A stretch of DNA of 64,000 nucleotides from Mycobacterium shimoidei (GTDB taxonomy: Bacteria; Actinomycetota; Actinomycetes; Mycobacteriales; Mycobacteriaceae): assembly GCA_002101905.1 (NCBI GenBank), contig LQPU01000062.1, positions 62,001 through 126,000 of the forward strand. Direction: 5' to 3'. The notes under the pieces were generated by a model. That model was not told the DNA's origin. It worked only from the letters and a program-made list of their open reading frames with translations, and ran no database searches. The position numbers and the translations under genes are program-made. Below are positions 24,214 through 31,973 of this stretch, piece after piece. Every line of letters begins with the position of its first letter. The first letter of the stretch is position 1.

Positions 24214-25398
24214 CTATACCGGGCTTTCGTCGCACCGGCGGCGCGGCGGGCGCCGGGTCAGGGTCAGCGGCACGGGTCCGCCGGCGCGCCGGCCGTGGGA
24301 GTGGTCGCCGGCCGGGCGCGGTTTGTCGCGTTCGCGGGCCAGCGCGGGCGCACCGTGGCCTTGCACGCATTCGGGATCCGGGCCGTCCAGTGGCAGACCG
24401 GTGAAGAACTTGGCCGCCATGCAGCCGCCGCGGCAGCTGTCGTAATGGCTGCAGCTGTTGCACGCGCCGGCCGATTGCGGCTCGCGCAACTCCCGGAACA
24501 GCGGCGCGTTCTTCCAGACGTTGTCAAAACCGCCGTCGGACAACACGTTTCCTGCCAGAAAGCGGTCATGGATGGCGAATGGGCAGGCATACACGTCACC
24601 GACCGGGTCGATCAAACAGACCACCCGGCCGGCCCCGCACATGTTCAGCCCGGCCAGCGCACCGGGATCGCCGAGCCCCGACAGATGGAAGAACGAGTCA
24701 CCGGTCAGCACCCGCTCGCCCTTGGCGACCAGCCAGTCGTAGAGCTGCACCTGCTGATCGGCGGTCGGGTGCAAGTCGTCCCAGACGTCGGCGCCCCGAC
24801 CGGAGGGCCGCAACCGGGTGATTCGCAGCGTGGCTCCGTAACGGCTTGCCAGTGAGGCGAATTCGTCGAGCTGGCCTACGTTGTGGCGGGTAACCACCAC
24901 CGAGATCTTGGCGTCGGAGAACCCTGCAGCGGCCAGGTTCTCCAGCGCCCGGATGGCCATGGCGTAGGACCCCGGGCCGCGCACCGCATCGTTGACGTCC
25001 GCGGTCGCGCCGTCCAGGGAGATCTGCACGTCGACGTAGTCGCTGGCCGCCAGCCGCGCGGCGACCTCCGGGGTGATCCGCACACCGTTGGTGGAGAACT
25101 TGACGCCCACATGGTGCGCGGTGGCGTAGTCGACGAGCTCCCAAAAGTCCGGCCGCACAGTCGGTTCGCCACCACCGATGTTGACGTAGAACACCTGCAT
25201 GCGTTCCAGCTCGTCGATGATGTCCTTGCACTGCCCAGTGGAAAGCTCGCGCGGGTCACGTTTGCCCGACGACGACAGGCAGTGCACGCACGACAGGTTG
25301 CACGCGTAGGTCAGCTCCCAGGTCAAGCAGATCGGGGCATCCAGCCCGTGTTCGAACTGCTCGACGAGGCTCGGGACAGCCGATGTCGCTGATGTCAC
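24214..25398 (-). CDS. mftC: Mycofactocin radical SAM maturase
   Basis: The 394-residue radical SAM/SPASM enzyme decarboxylates and cross-links the C-terminal Val-Tyr of MftA. The iron-sulfur motif C33-x3-C37-x2-C40 is in TYACNLSCVHC, followed by IGGGEPT. SPASM cysteines lie in NMCGAGRVVCLIDP, YACPFAI and the CNSCSHYDSCRGGC cluster. The GTG start overlaps the mftB stop (GTGA). It matches M. tuberculosis Rv0693 in length and ending (CDESPV). Confidence 0.97.
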   Translation of the reverse strand: MTSATSAVPSLVEQFEHGLDAPICLTWELTYACNLSCVHCLSSSGKRDPRELSTGQCKDIIDELERMQVFYVNIGGGEPTVRPDFWELVDYATAHHVGVKFSTNGVRITPEVAARLAASDYVDVQISLDGATADVNDAVRGPGSYAMAIRALENLAAAGFSDAKISVVVTRHNVGQLDEFASLASRYGATLRITRLRPSGRGADVWDDLHPTADQQVQLYDWLVAKGERVLTGDSFFHLSGLGDPGALAGLNMCGAGRVVCLIDPVGDVYACPFAIHDRFLAGNVLSDGGFDNVWKNAPLFRELREPQSAGACNSCSHYDSCRGGCMAAKFFTGLPLDGPDPECVQGHGAPALARERDKPRPAGDHSHGRRAGGPVPLTLTRRPPRRRCDESPV

Positions 25399-25739
25399 TG
25401 ACACTCCCCGGGCACCAGCATGTTGGAGTCGGCCAGCACCCCGAGCGCGTGCAGGTACGGCCGCTGTTGGGCGTCCTCGACTCCGGCGGCGCGGCACGCG
25501 GCACGCGCGTCGGAGTGATCGGCCAGCGACTGCACCACGCTCAGGATCGTGCGGTTCTTCAAGAACGAAAGCCTGCGCGTGCCGAAGTGATACAGCAACG
25601 CGCCGAATGGCTCGGGGCGCACAGCGACTTGCGGGTGCAGCCGCCAGGCGACGTCGGGATCGAAGCCCGGCGACGATGCGGGCCGTGCAACGGCCCGAGG
25701 AGAAGCCGGGCAATCAAACCCCTCACCGGGGCGTGGCAC
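25395..25739 (-). CDS. mftB: Mycofactocin peptide chaperone (RiPP recognition element)
   Basis: The 114-residue small protein binds the MftA leader and presents it to MftC. The core LHPQVAVRPEPFGALLYHFGT, then SFLKNRTILSVVQSLADHSD and YLHALGVLADSNMLVP is the family pattern. The GTG at 25739 lies 2 bases after mftA and is preferred; the first 30 residues (VPRPGEGFDCPASP region) are not conserved. The stop overlaps the mftC start. Confidence 0.93.
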   Translation of the reverse strand: MPRPGEGFDCPASPRAVARPASSPGFDPDVAWRLHPQVAVRPEPFGALLYHFGTRRLSFLKNRTILSVVQSLADHSDARAACRAAGVEDAQQRPYLHALGVLADSNMLVPGECQ

Positions 25740-25741
25740 GG

Positions 25742-25837
25742 TCAGTAGACCCCGCACATGCCGTCGATGGACACCTCTTCCACCAGGGTCTCGGTGACGA
25801 GCTCGGTGTCGGCGTCGTTGTTCTGGGTCGGCTCCAT
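25742..25837 (-). CDS. mftA: Mycofactocin precursor peptide
   Basis: The 31-residue precursor starts MEPTQNNDADTELVTETLVE and ends IDGMCGVY. The last two residues, Val-Tyr, are the cofactor core, modified by MftC, freed by MftE, oxidised by MftD and glycosylated by MftF. The acidic N-terminal part is the leader bound by MftB. A strong GAGGAGGAAAGG sequence ends 8 bases before the ATG. The gene is short and easily missed by gene callers. Confidence 0.97.
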   Translation of the reverse strand: MEPTQNNDADTELVTETLVEEVSIDGMCGVY

Positions 25838-25894
25838 GAGCTGCCTTTCCTCCTCGGGGGCTCGACAAGGGGGTGTCGGCCCGGTCACAATCTA

Positions 25895-25918
25895 GCCAGA
25901 ATATGGCATCGAGTGCCA
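25895..25918. promoter_or_regulatory. Probable MftR operator in the mftR-mftA spacer
   Basis: Three half-sites overlap: GCCA-GAATA-TGGC (25895-25907) shares its right arm with TGGCA-TCGAG-TGCCA (25904-25918, a perfect 5-bp arm palindrome). It lies between the divergent mftR and mftA genes. MftR is known to repress the cluster and release DNA with acyl-CoA; that this is its site here is inference from position. Confidence 0.6.
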
Positions 25919-25936
25919 GAACGAAAGGGCGGGGTC

Positions 25937-26539
25937 ATGCTGCCTGGTGCGCGGGTGGGTCGGCGTCGCTCGACGACACCGCAGCACATCACCGACGTGG
26001 CTTTAGACCTGTTCGCGTCCCGCGGTTTCGCCGAGGTCAGCGTGGACGACGTCGCGCAGGCCGCCGGCATCGCCCGCCGAACCGTGTTCCGCTATTACGC
26101 CTCCAAAAACGCGATCCCATGGGGTGATTTCGACGCTCACCTGCAGCACCTGCGCGAGCTGCTCGATCAGCTGGATCCAAACATGCCGTTGGGGAAGGCG
26201 CTGCGGGCGGCATTGTTGGCGTTCAACACCTTCGACGAATCGGAAACGTTGCGGCACCGCCAGCGCATGCGCGTGATCCTGCAAACTGCTGAGCTGCAAG
26301 CGTATTCGATGACCATGTACGCCGGTTGGCGTGAGGTCATCGCGGAGTTCGTGGCGCGCCGAACCTCCACCAAGCTCGAAGACCTACTGCCACAGACAGT
26401 TGCGTGGATGATGCTCGGGGTGGCGCTGAGTGCTTATGAGCACTGGCTCGACGACGACTCCGTCTCCTTGCAGCAAGCCCTCGGGAACGCTTTCGACGTC
26501 GTCGGCGGCGGGCTGGACCGGCTGGAACGGCCCACGTGA
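25937..26539 (+). CDS. mftR: TetR-family mycofactocin regulator
   Basis: The 200-residue repressor has the N-terminal HTH (VSVDDVAQAAGIARRTVFRYYASKN, split here only for naming; residues ~34-58). The conserved C-terminal block includes AFNTFDESETLRHRQRMRVI and SMTMYAGWREVIAEF. Long-chain acyl-CoA is the known inducer of MftR. It diverges from mftA. An in-frame GTG at 25913 lies inside the operator, so the ATG at 25937, with GGGCGGGG before it, is chosen. The stop overlaps the next gene's GTG (GTGA). Confidence 0.93.
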   Translation: MLPGARVGRRRSTTPQHITDVALDLFASRGFAEVSVDDVAQAAGIARRTVFRYYASKNAIPWGDFDAHLQHLRELLDQLDPNMPLGKALRAALLAFNTFDESETLRHRQRMRVILQTAELQAYSMTMYAGWREVIAEFVARRTSTKLEDLLPQTVAWMMLGVALSAYEHWLDDDSVSLQQALGNAFDVVGGGLDRLERPT

Positions 26540-27579
26540 CCGGCCATCTGGTGCGCTCGCTGCGGGTGCAAGGCCGTGCCTGCGCCGAACTGGGTTCCCC
26601 GATGTACGGTGACCTGCTCGATCGAATGGCCGACGACGTCGACGCCGGCGGTGTCTTCGCCGACGTTTTGGCCGGGCACGAAGACGTTTCTTTGCGGCAG
26701 GCGGTGCCATTGCGACTGCTGGGCGGGCTGCACCGGGTGGTGCTCGACGGGCGTGCCCCGGCATTGCGTCGCTGGTATCCGAGCACCGGCGGCCAGTGGG
26801 ACGCACAGGCGGCCTGGCCGGCCATCGCGCAAACCGTGCTAGAGCGGACCGAAGAGCTGCGCGCCGCGCTCGCTGTCCCGCCGCAAACCAACGAGGTGGG
26901 CCGAGCGGCCGCGCTGATCGGTGCACTTCTGATGTTGAGTCGCCGATTCGATTTGCCGATAAGGCTTTTCGAGATCGGGTGCAGCGCCGGGCTGAACCTG
27001 CGCGCGGACCACTACTGCTATCGCTATCGCGGCGGTCGGTGGGGTCGCCTCGATTCGCCGGTGAGGATCGATGACGCGTGGCGCGGGACATTGCCGCCGG
27101 ACACCTCCCTACGGATCGTCGCGCGCCGGGGCTATGACATCGCGCCGATCGATGCCACCAGCCGCGACGGTGAGCTCACACTGCTGAGCTTTGTCTGGCC
27201 CGATATGACGGTGCGGCTGAGCCGGTTACGCGGTGCGATCCGCGTTGCCCGGGAGGTTCCGGTGCGGCTGCAGCGCCGCAGTGCCACCGACGCCGTCGCC
27301 GATCTCGCTGTTGCGCCGGATACGTTGACCGTGCTGTGGCATTCGATCACCTGGCAGTATCTGTCCCGCGAGGAGCAGGCAGCCGTCGCAGCCGGGATCG
27401 AAGCCGTGGCAGCACAAGCCGGGTCCCGCTCACCGTTCGTGCATCTGCGGCTGGAGCCGCAGCGACGCTCACCCGGTTCTGCGATCGCGTTTGTCGTGCA
27501 GGCCCGCAGCTGGCCCGACGGCGACGATGAATTGCTCGCAGAGTGTTCGCCGCACGGCCCGCCGGTGACCTGGGCGTAG
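26536..27579 (+). CDS. DUF2332 family protein
   Basis: The 347-residue protein of the DUF2332 family corresponds to M. tuberculosis Rv0690c and is translationally coupled to mftR (GTG inside the GTGA overlap). Family blocks: SPMYGDLLDRMADDV, QTNEVGRAAALIGALL, RLFEIGCSAGLNLRADHYCY, and VLWHSITWQYL. The EIGCSAGLNL segment resembles a nucleotide or SAM-binding glycine motif, but no activity is known to me. Its link to mycofactocin is by location only. Confidence 0.85.
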   Translation: MTGHLVRSLRVQGRACAELGSPMYGDLLDRMADDVDAGGVFADVLAGHEDVSLRQAVPLRLLGGLHRVVLDGRAPALRRWYPSTGGQWDAQAAWPAIAQTVLERTEELRAALAVPPQTNEVGRAAALIGALLMLSRRFDLPIRLFEIGCSAGLNLRADHYCYRYRGGRWGRLDSPVRIDDAWRGTLPPDTSLRIVARRGYDIAPIDATSRDGELTLLSFVWPDMTVRLSRLRGAIRVAREVPVRLQRRSATDAVADLAVAPDTLTVLWHSITWQYLSREEQAAVAAGIEAVAAQAGSRSPFVHLRLEPQRRSPGSAIAFVVQARSWPDGDDELLAECSPHGPPVTWA

Positions 27580-27590
27580 CTTCTAGGCGG

Positions 27591-28787
27591 CTAGCCGAGC
27601 ACGTCCGAAATCGGCGCGGCTGCAGCGATTTTGGCGCGTGTCTTCATCACTTTGCCGGGCATGCCGGCGCCCACGACACCGGCCACCACGCCGTCTCGTT
27701 CGTAGTACGCCAGGAACCGGCGGCCGTCGTCTTCGACCAGATGCACGATGTCGGTGGCCTGCGGCTCGCCCAGACATTGGATCTTGACGTCGTACTGGTC
27801 GCTCCAGAAGTACGGCACGACGGGCTTCGTCGGCACGTCTTGGCCCAGCAGATCGGGCACCACGACGCGCGCCTGTTCGGCCACGTTGCTCCAATGCTCC
27901 ACCCGCACTTGGTGCCCCGTCGGGTCGCGCCAGGACGCGACGTCGCCGAGCGCCCACACATTGGGAGCGCTGGTACGGCCGGCGGCATCGCAGACCACCC
28001 CGTTGTCCACCTCGATGCCACTGCCCTCGAGCCACTCGGTGGCCGGGCGCGACCCGATCCCGACCACCACCAGGTCGGCAGTCACCTCGGTGCCATCGGT
28101 CAGCACCACGGTGTCGACGTCGTCTTGACCACGAACCTCGGCGACACCGACGCCGGTGCGCACGTCGACACCCTCGGCGCGGTGCAGCCGCGCTACCAGC
28201 TCACCGATCTGCTCACCGAGGACCAGCGCCAGCGGGGCGGGCTGCGGTTCGACGAGCACCACCTCGACCCCCATACCGCGCAGGCTGGCCGCGACCTCGC
28301 AACCGATGAAGCCGGCCCCGACCACGACGGCTCGATGTGCGCTCGCCGCGTGCTTGCGCAGCGCGAGGCTTTCGTCGTACGACCGCAACACCCGGATGCC
28401 GTCGAGGTCGGGAAACGCCGGAATGCGCCGCGGCACCAGGCCGGTCGCGATGACGAGCTTGTCGTAGCCCAGCACCGTCCCGTCGCTCACAGTCACCGTC
28501 TGCGCGACGGTGTCCACGCTGGTGGCTGCCGATTCGAGGCGCAACGTGATGTCGTGTTCGTCGTAGAACTCCCGCGGCTTGAGGGTCACGTCGTCGACCT
28601 CGCTGCGCAGCACCTCTTTGGACAGCGGCGGCCGGTCGTACGGCAGACGCGCTTCGTTGCTGACGATAGTCACCGGACCGGTGTACTCGGATTTGCGGAG
28701 TTGTTCGGCGGTCCGTGCCGCCGCGAGCCCCCCGCCGACGATCACGATCCCGTTGCCTGCGCTACTGGTCACGTGGAGTTCATACAC
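27591..28787 (-). CDS. NAD(P)H:ferredoxin reductase-like flavoprotein
   Basis: The 398-residue FAD/NAD pyridine nucleotide-disulfide-type reductase of the ferredoxin/rubredoxin/putidaredoxin-reductase kind has an FAD Rossmann motif VIVGGGLAAARTAEQL near residue 15, LPYDRPPLSKEVL, the NAD Rossmann VVVGAGFIGCEVAASLRGMG near 150, and the FAD-binding WALGDVASW. Such reductases feed electrons to ferredoxins of P450s. It corresponds to M. tuberculosis Rv0688. A second GTG at 28772 is an alternative start. It is convergent with the DUF2332 gene, 11 bases away. Confidence 0.9.
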   Translation of the reverse strand: MYELHVTSSAGNGIVIVGGGLAAARTAEQLRKSEYTGPVTIVSNEARLPYDRPPLSKEVLRSEVDDVTLKPREFYDEHDITLRLESAATSVDTVAQTVTVSDGTVLGYDKLVIATGLVPRRIPAFPDLDGIRVLRSYDESLALRKHAASAHRAVVVGAGFIGCEVAASLRGMGVEVVLVEPQPAPLALVLGEQIGELVARLHRAEGVDVRTGVGVAEVRGQDDVDTVVLTDGTEVTADLVVVGIGSRPATEWLEGSGIEVDNGVVCDAAGRTSAPNVWALGDVASWRDPTGHQVRVEHWSNVAEQARVVVPDLLGQDVPTKPVVPYFWSDQYDVKIQCLGEPQATDIVHLVEDDGRRFLAYYERDGVVAGVVGAGMPGKVMKTRAKIAAAAPISDVLG

Positions 28788-28823
28788 GATCCCGCCCGCC
28801 GATGGGGGCGGTACCCCAGGGGC

Positions 28824-29642
28824 CTAGTACTTCAAGACGCCCTTGTCGACCGGGATCTGCGCCCCCGTCAACGTGCCCGAGCCGGGGCCCGCGAGCCAGG
28901 CGACGACGTCGGCGACTTCGTCGGCGCTCATGAACCCCTTGGGCTGCAACAGCATCGGCCCGAAGCTGTGTATGTAATGCGGGTGCTCGGCGAACACTTG
29001 CATCATCAGGTCGGGCTCGATCATCGGTGTGTCGACCGAATACGGGTGAATGGAGTTGACCCGGATGCCGAACTCGCTGAGCTCGATTGCCAGCGTATTG
29101 GTCAGCGCGACGAGTCCGTGTTTGGTCGCCGAGTAGTGGCCGTTTCCCGGCGTGGCCTTGAGGCCGGCCGAGGAGCTGACCACCACGATCGAGCCGCCGT
29201 TGCCGGCCTCGATCATCGCGGGCACTGCGGCGCGCAGCGTGCGCCAAGTGCCGGTCAGGTTGACGTCGATGACGGTGTTCCACTGCTCGTCGGTGAGCTC
29301 CCAGATGCGCCCCCAGTTGAGTACTCCGGCGTTGGCGACCAGGATGTCGAGCCGGCCGAATTGCTCGACGCCGTCGGCAACCAGCTGACGCAGCGCCGCG
29401 TCGTCGCGGATATCGACTTCGCGGGCCACGATCTTGCGTCCTTCGGCCTCCACCGCGCGGACGGTCTCGGCGAGATCCTCCGGGGTGGCCGGCTTGTAGG
29501 TGAGGCAGTCCGACACCGGCGCACAGATGTCCAGCGCCATGATGTCGGCGCCCTCCCGCGCCAGCCGGACGGCGTGCGAGCGTCCCTGACCGCGAGCAGC
29601 ACCGGTGACAAATGCCACCCGCCCTTGCAATGGTGCGGACAC
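28824..29642 (-). CDS. Mycofactocin-coupled short-chain dehydrogenase
   Basis: The 272-residue SDR has TGAARGQGR (13-21) for NAD binding, NAG after the fourth strand, the catalytic Ser in VVSSSAG and the YSATK pair. The insertion CLTYKPATPEDLAETVRAVE after the second strand is characteristic of the mycofactocin-coupled subfamily, which keep a tightly bound NAD recycled by mycofactocin. AAAGGGG precedes the GTG start by 6 bases. It matches M. tuberculosis Rv0687. The alcohol substrate is unknown. Confidence 0.92.
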   Translation of the reverse strand: MSAPLQGRVAFVTGAARGQGRSHAVRLAREGADIMALDICAPVSDCLTYKPATPEDLAETVRAVEAEGRKIVAREVDIRDDAALRQLVADGVEQFGRLDILVANAGVLNWGRIWELTDEQWNTVIDVNLTGTWRTLRAAVPAMIEAGNGGSIVVVSSSAGLKATPGNGHYSATKHGLVALTNTLAIELSEFGIRVNSIHPYSVDTPMIEPDLMMQVFAEHPHYIHSFGPMLLQPKGFMSADEVADVVAWLAGPGSGTLTGAQIPVDKGVLKY

Positions 29643-29724
29643 TGCAGCCCCTTTCGCCGACTCACGCTCAGGCTAGCAGCTAAACTGAAACGTGTTCTAG
29701 TCGGCGGGCGGACTCCGGTTCTAG

Positions 29725-30564
29725 TCAGATCTCAGCGATGATCTGTGCCCGCTTGTTGGCATACTCCTCGTCGGTCAGCGCACCCGACTGACGCAGTCTC
29801 TCCAGCTCCTGTAGCCGTTCGCCGATCGATATTTCCGGTGATGCGCCCACAGCTGCCGACGTCACCGCCGGTTGGCCGACCGACGCCGGCGCGGGTTGGG
29901 CCTGCTGCTCGACAGCCCGACGCACCACCGCCTGAATCTGCTGGCGGACCATCGGATTCGAGCGCACGTCGACCATCTGGTTCAGCGCGATGTTGTTGGC
30001 CTTGAGGATCTGCAGGATCTCCATGAGCGGCCCCGCTTGTCCGCTCAGGTCGTAAGTCTTGTTGTCCTCGGCCAAGGTGAACTGTGCAGGCACCAAACCA
30101 TTGACCAAAGCGCTTCGCTCCCAGTCGATTCGGTACTCCTGGGTGTTGGGATCGACGAGCACCACCAGCTTGCGCGCGGTGATGTTGCCGAGCCGGCTGA
30201 CGCTCGCGATCACCCGATCTTCGGTGTCAAAAGCGGTGAATCCGGATCCGGCGATGCGCAACTGCAGTTTGACCAGCGGTTGCTCGTTGATGCGTGTGCC
30301 GGTCTCTTTGATCGCCATGATCTGTGCCAGCGCCAGCACTCCGCCCTGCTCGAGCTGTTGTACCTTCGCGGCGGATTTGGCGCTGAAGCTGGTCAGCCCC
30401 AGCGCGATCAGTACGTCTGCCGCGGTGAGCAGCAGACCGACGTAGAACATCCACTTCAGCTCGGTGAGTTGTCCGAGTGCGAAGTAGACCGCCAGAAATA
30501 TCGGCCCGACCAGGCCGCCGCACAGCAGCACGAACAGTTGGGTTTTGACGTAACGCCACAGCAT
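29725..30564 (-). CDS. Membrane protein with C-terminal SHOCT domain
   Basis: The 279-residue protein has two transmembrane helices in the first 60 residues (LFVLLCGGLVGPIFLAVYF and MFYVGLLLTAADVLIALGL). A cytoplasmic or surface beta-rich region follows (ITARKLVVLVDPNTQEYRID). A SHOCT-type end, ISIGERLQELERLRQSGALT then DEEYANKRAQIIAEI, is clear. The function is unknown. It occupies the place of M. tuberculosis Rv0686 downstream of tuf. GAGAGGA lies 8 bases before the ATG. Confidence 0.8.
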   Translation of the reverse strand: MLWRYVKTQLFVLLCGGLVGPIFLAVYFALGQLTELKWMFYVGLLLTAADVLIALGLTSFSAKSAAKVQQLEQGGVLALAQIMAIKETGTRINEQPLVKLQLRIAGSGFTAFDTEDRVIASVSRLGNITARKLVVLVDPNTQEYRIDWERSALVNGLVPAQFTLAEDNKTYDLSGQAGPLMEILQILKANNIALNQMVDVRSNPMVRQQIQAVVRRAVEQQAQPAPASVGQPAVTSAAVGASPEISIGERLQELERLRQSGALTDEEYANKRAQIIAEI

Positions 30565-30624
30565 GATCCGCCGTCCTCTCTCCTCGGGCGGTTTGCCGGA
30601 GATTGAATGAGACTAGCGCGCAAC

Positions 30625-30664
30625 GCAATGCGGCGCTCACCCTTTCGGATGAGCGCCGCATTGC
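30625..30664 (-). terminator. Strong hairpin after tuf
   Basis: GCAATGCGGCGCTCA (30625-30639) and its exact complement (30650-30664) form a perfect 15-bp stem with a 10-base loop, 18 bases after the tuf stop. There is no U-tract. I-shaped hairpins of this type act as terminators in mycobacteria. It would separate the str operon from the SHOCT gene. Confidence 0.75.
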
Positions 30665-30682
30665 GGTTTGCGTAGCGCGGGG

Positions 30683-31873
30683 CTACTTGATGATCTTCGT
30701 GACCCGGCCGGCGCCCACGGTGCGCCCACCCTCACGGATCGCGAAGCGCAGACCCTCGTCCATGGCGACAGGCTGGATCAGCTTCACCTGGATGTTGGTG
30801 TTGTCACCGGGCATCACCATCTCGGTGCCCTCCGGCAGCGTCACCACACCGGTCACGTCGGTGGTGCGGAAGTAGAACTGCGGACGGTAGTTGTTGAAGA
30901 ACGGCGTGTGCCGGCCACCCTCGTCCTTGGACAGCACGTACACCTGGCCCTCGAACTCGGTGTGCGGGGTGGTGGTGCCCGGCTTGGTCACCACCTGGCC
31001 GCGCTCGACGTCCTCACGCTTCACACCGCGCAACAGCAGACCGACGTTGTCGCCGGCCTGCCCCTGGTCGAGCAGCTTGCGGAACATCTCCACACCGGTG
31101 ACGGTGGTCTTGGTGGTTTCCGGCCGGATGCCGACGATCTCGACTTCCTCGTTGACGTTGATCACACCGCGCTCGACACGGCCGGTGACGACCGTGCCAC
31201 GGCCGGTGATGGTGAACACGTCCTCGACGGGCATCAGGAACGGCTTGTCGGTCTCGCGGACCGGGTCCGGAATCGACTCGTCGACGGCGGTCATCAGCTC
31301 CTCGATGCTGCCGACCCACTTCGGGTCGCCCTCGAGCGCCTTGAGCGCCGATACCCGGATGACGGGAGCATCCTCGTCGAACTCCTGGGCGGCCAGCAGC
31401 TCGCGGACCTCCATCTCGACGAGCTCGAGCAGCTCCTCGTCGTCGACCATGTCGGCCTTGTTCAGCGCCACCAGGATGTAGGGCACCCCGACCTGGCGGG
31501 CAAGCAGCACGTGCTCGCGGGTCTGCGGCATCGGCCCGTCCGTGGCGGCGACAACCAGGATCGCGCCGTCCATCTGGGCGGCCCCGGTGATCATGTTCTT
31601 GATGTAGTCGGCGTGGCCCGGCGCGTCGACGTGGGCGTAGTGCCGTTTCTCGGTCTGGTACTCCACGTGCGCGATGTTGATCGTGATGCCGCGCTGACGT
31701 TCCTCGGGCGCGTTGTCGATCTGGTCGAATGCCTTCGACTCGTTCAAGTCCGGGTACTTGTCGTGCAAAACCTTGGTGATAGCCGCGGTCAGCGTGGTCT
31801 TGCCGTGGTCAACGTGACCGATGGTCCCGATGTTGACGTGCGGCTTCGTCCGCTCGAACTTCGCCTTCGCCAC
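30683..31873 (-). CDS. tuf: Elongation factor Tu
   Basis: The 396-residue GTPase delivers aminoacyl-tRNA to the ribosome. The P-loop GHVDHGKT is at 19-26, then DAPGHADY and NKADMVDD; domains 2 and 3 follow with VTGRVERG and GVEMFRKLLDQGQAGDNVGL. A GTG start follows AGGAGGA at a good distance. The 100-base spacer after fusA is long enough for an extra tuf promoter. Confidence 0.98.
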   Translation of the reverse strand: MAKAKFERTKPHVNIGTIGHVDHGKTTLTAAITKVLHDKYPDLNESKAFDQIDNAPEERQRGITINIAHVEYQTEKRHYAHVDAPGHADYIKNMITGAAQMDGAILVVAATDGPMPQTREHVLLARQVGVPYILVALNKADMVDDEELLELVEMEVRELLAAQEFDEDAPVIRVSALKALEGDPKWVGSIEELMTAVDESIPDPVRETDKPFLMPVEDVFTITGRGTVVTGRVERGVINVNEEVEIVGIRPETTKTTVTGVEMFRKLLDQGQAGDNVGLLLRGVKREDVERGQVVTKPGTTTPHTEFEGQVYVLSKDEGGRHTPFFNNYRPQFYFRTTDVTGVVTLPEGTEMVMPGDNTNIQVKLIQPVAMDEGLRFAIREGGRTVGAGRVTKIIK

Positions 31874-31973
31874 TTCTGTGTCCTCCTGGACTGGTTGGTG
31901 CTCGTTAAAGCAGTGTGGATTTCTTCAGTTGTGCCGCGGTACTGACCGGGCAAGCTTACTCGTAAGGGTCTGG

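Noticed and set aside
27543..29741. A 732-codon plus-strand open frame
   Set aside because: Lies opposite the ferredoxin reductase-like and SDR genes, whose motifs are clear.
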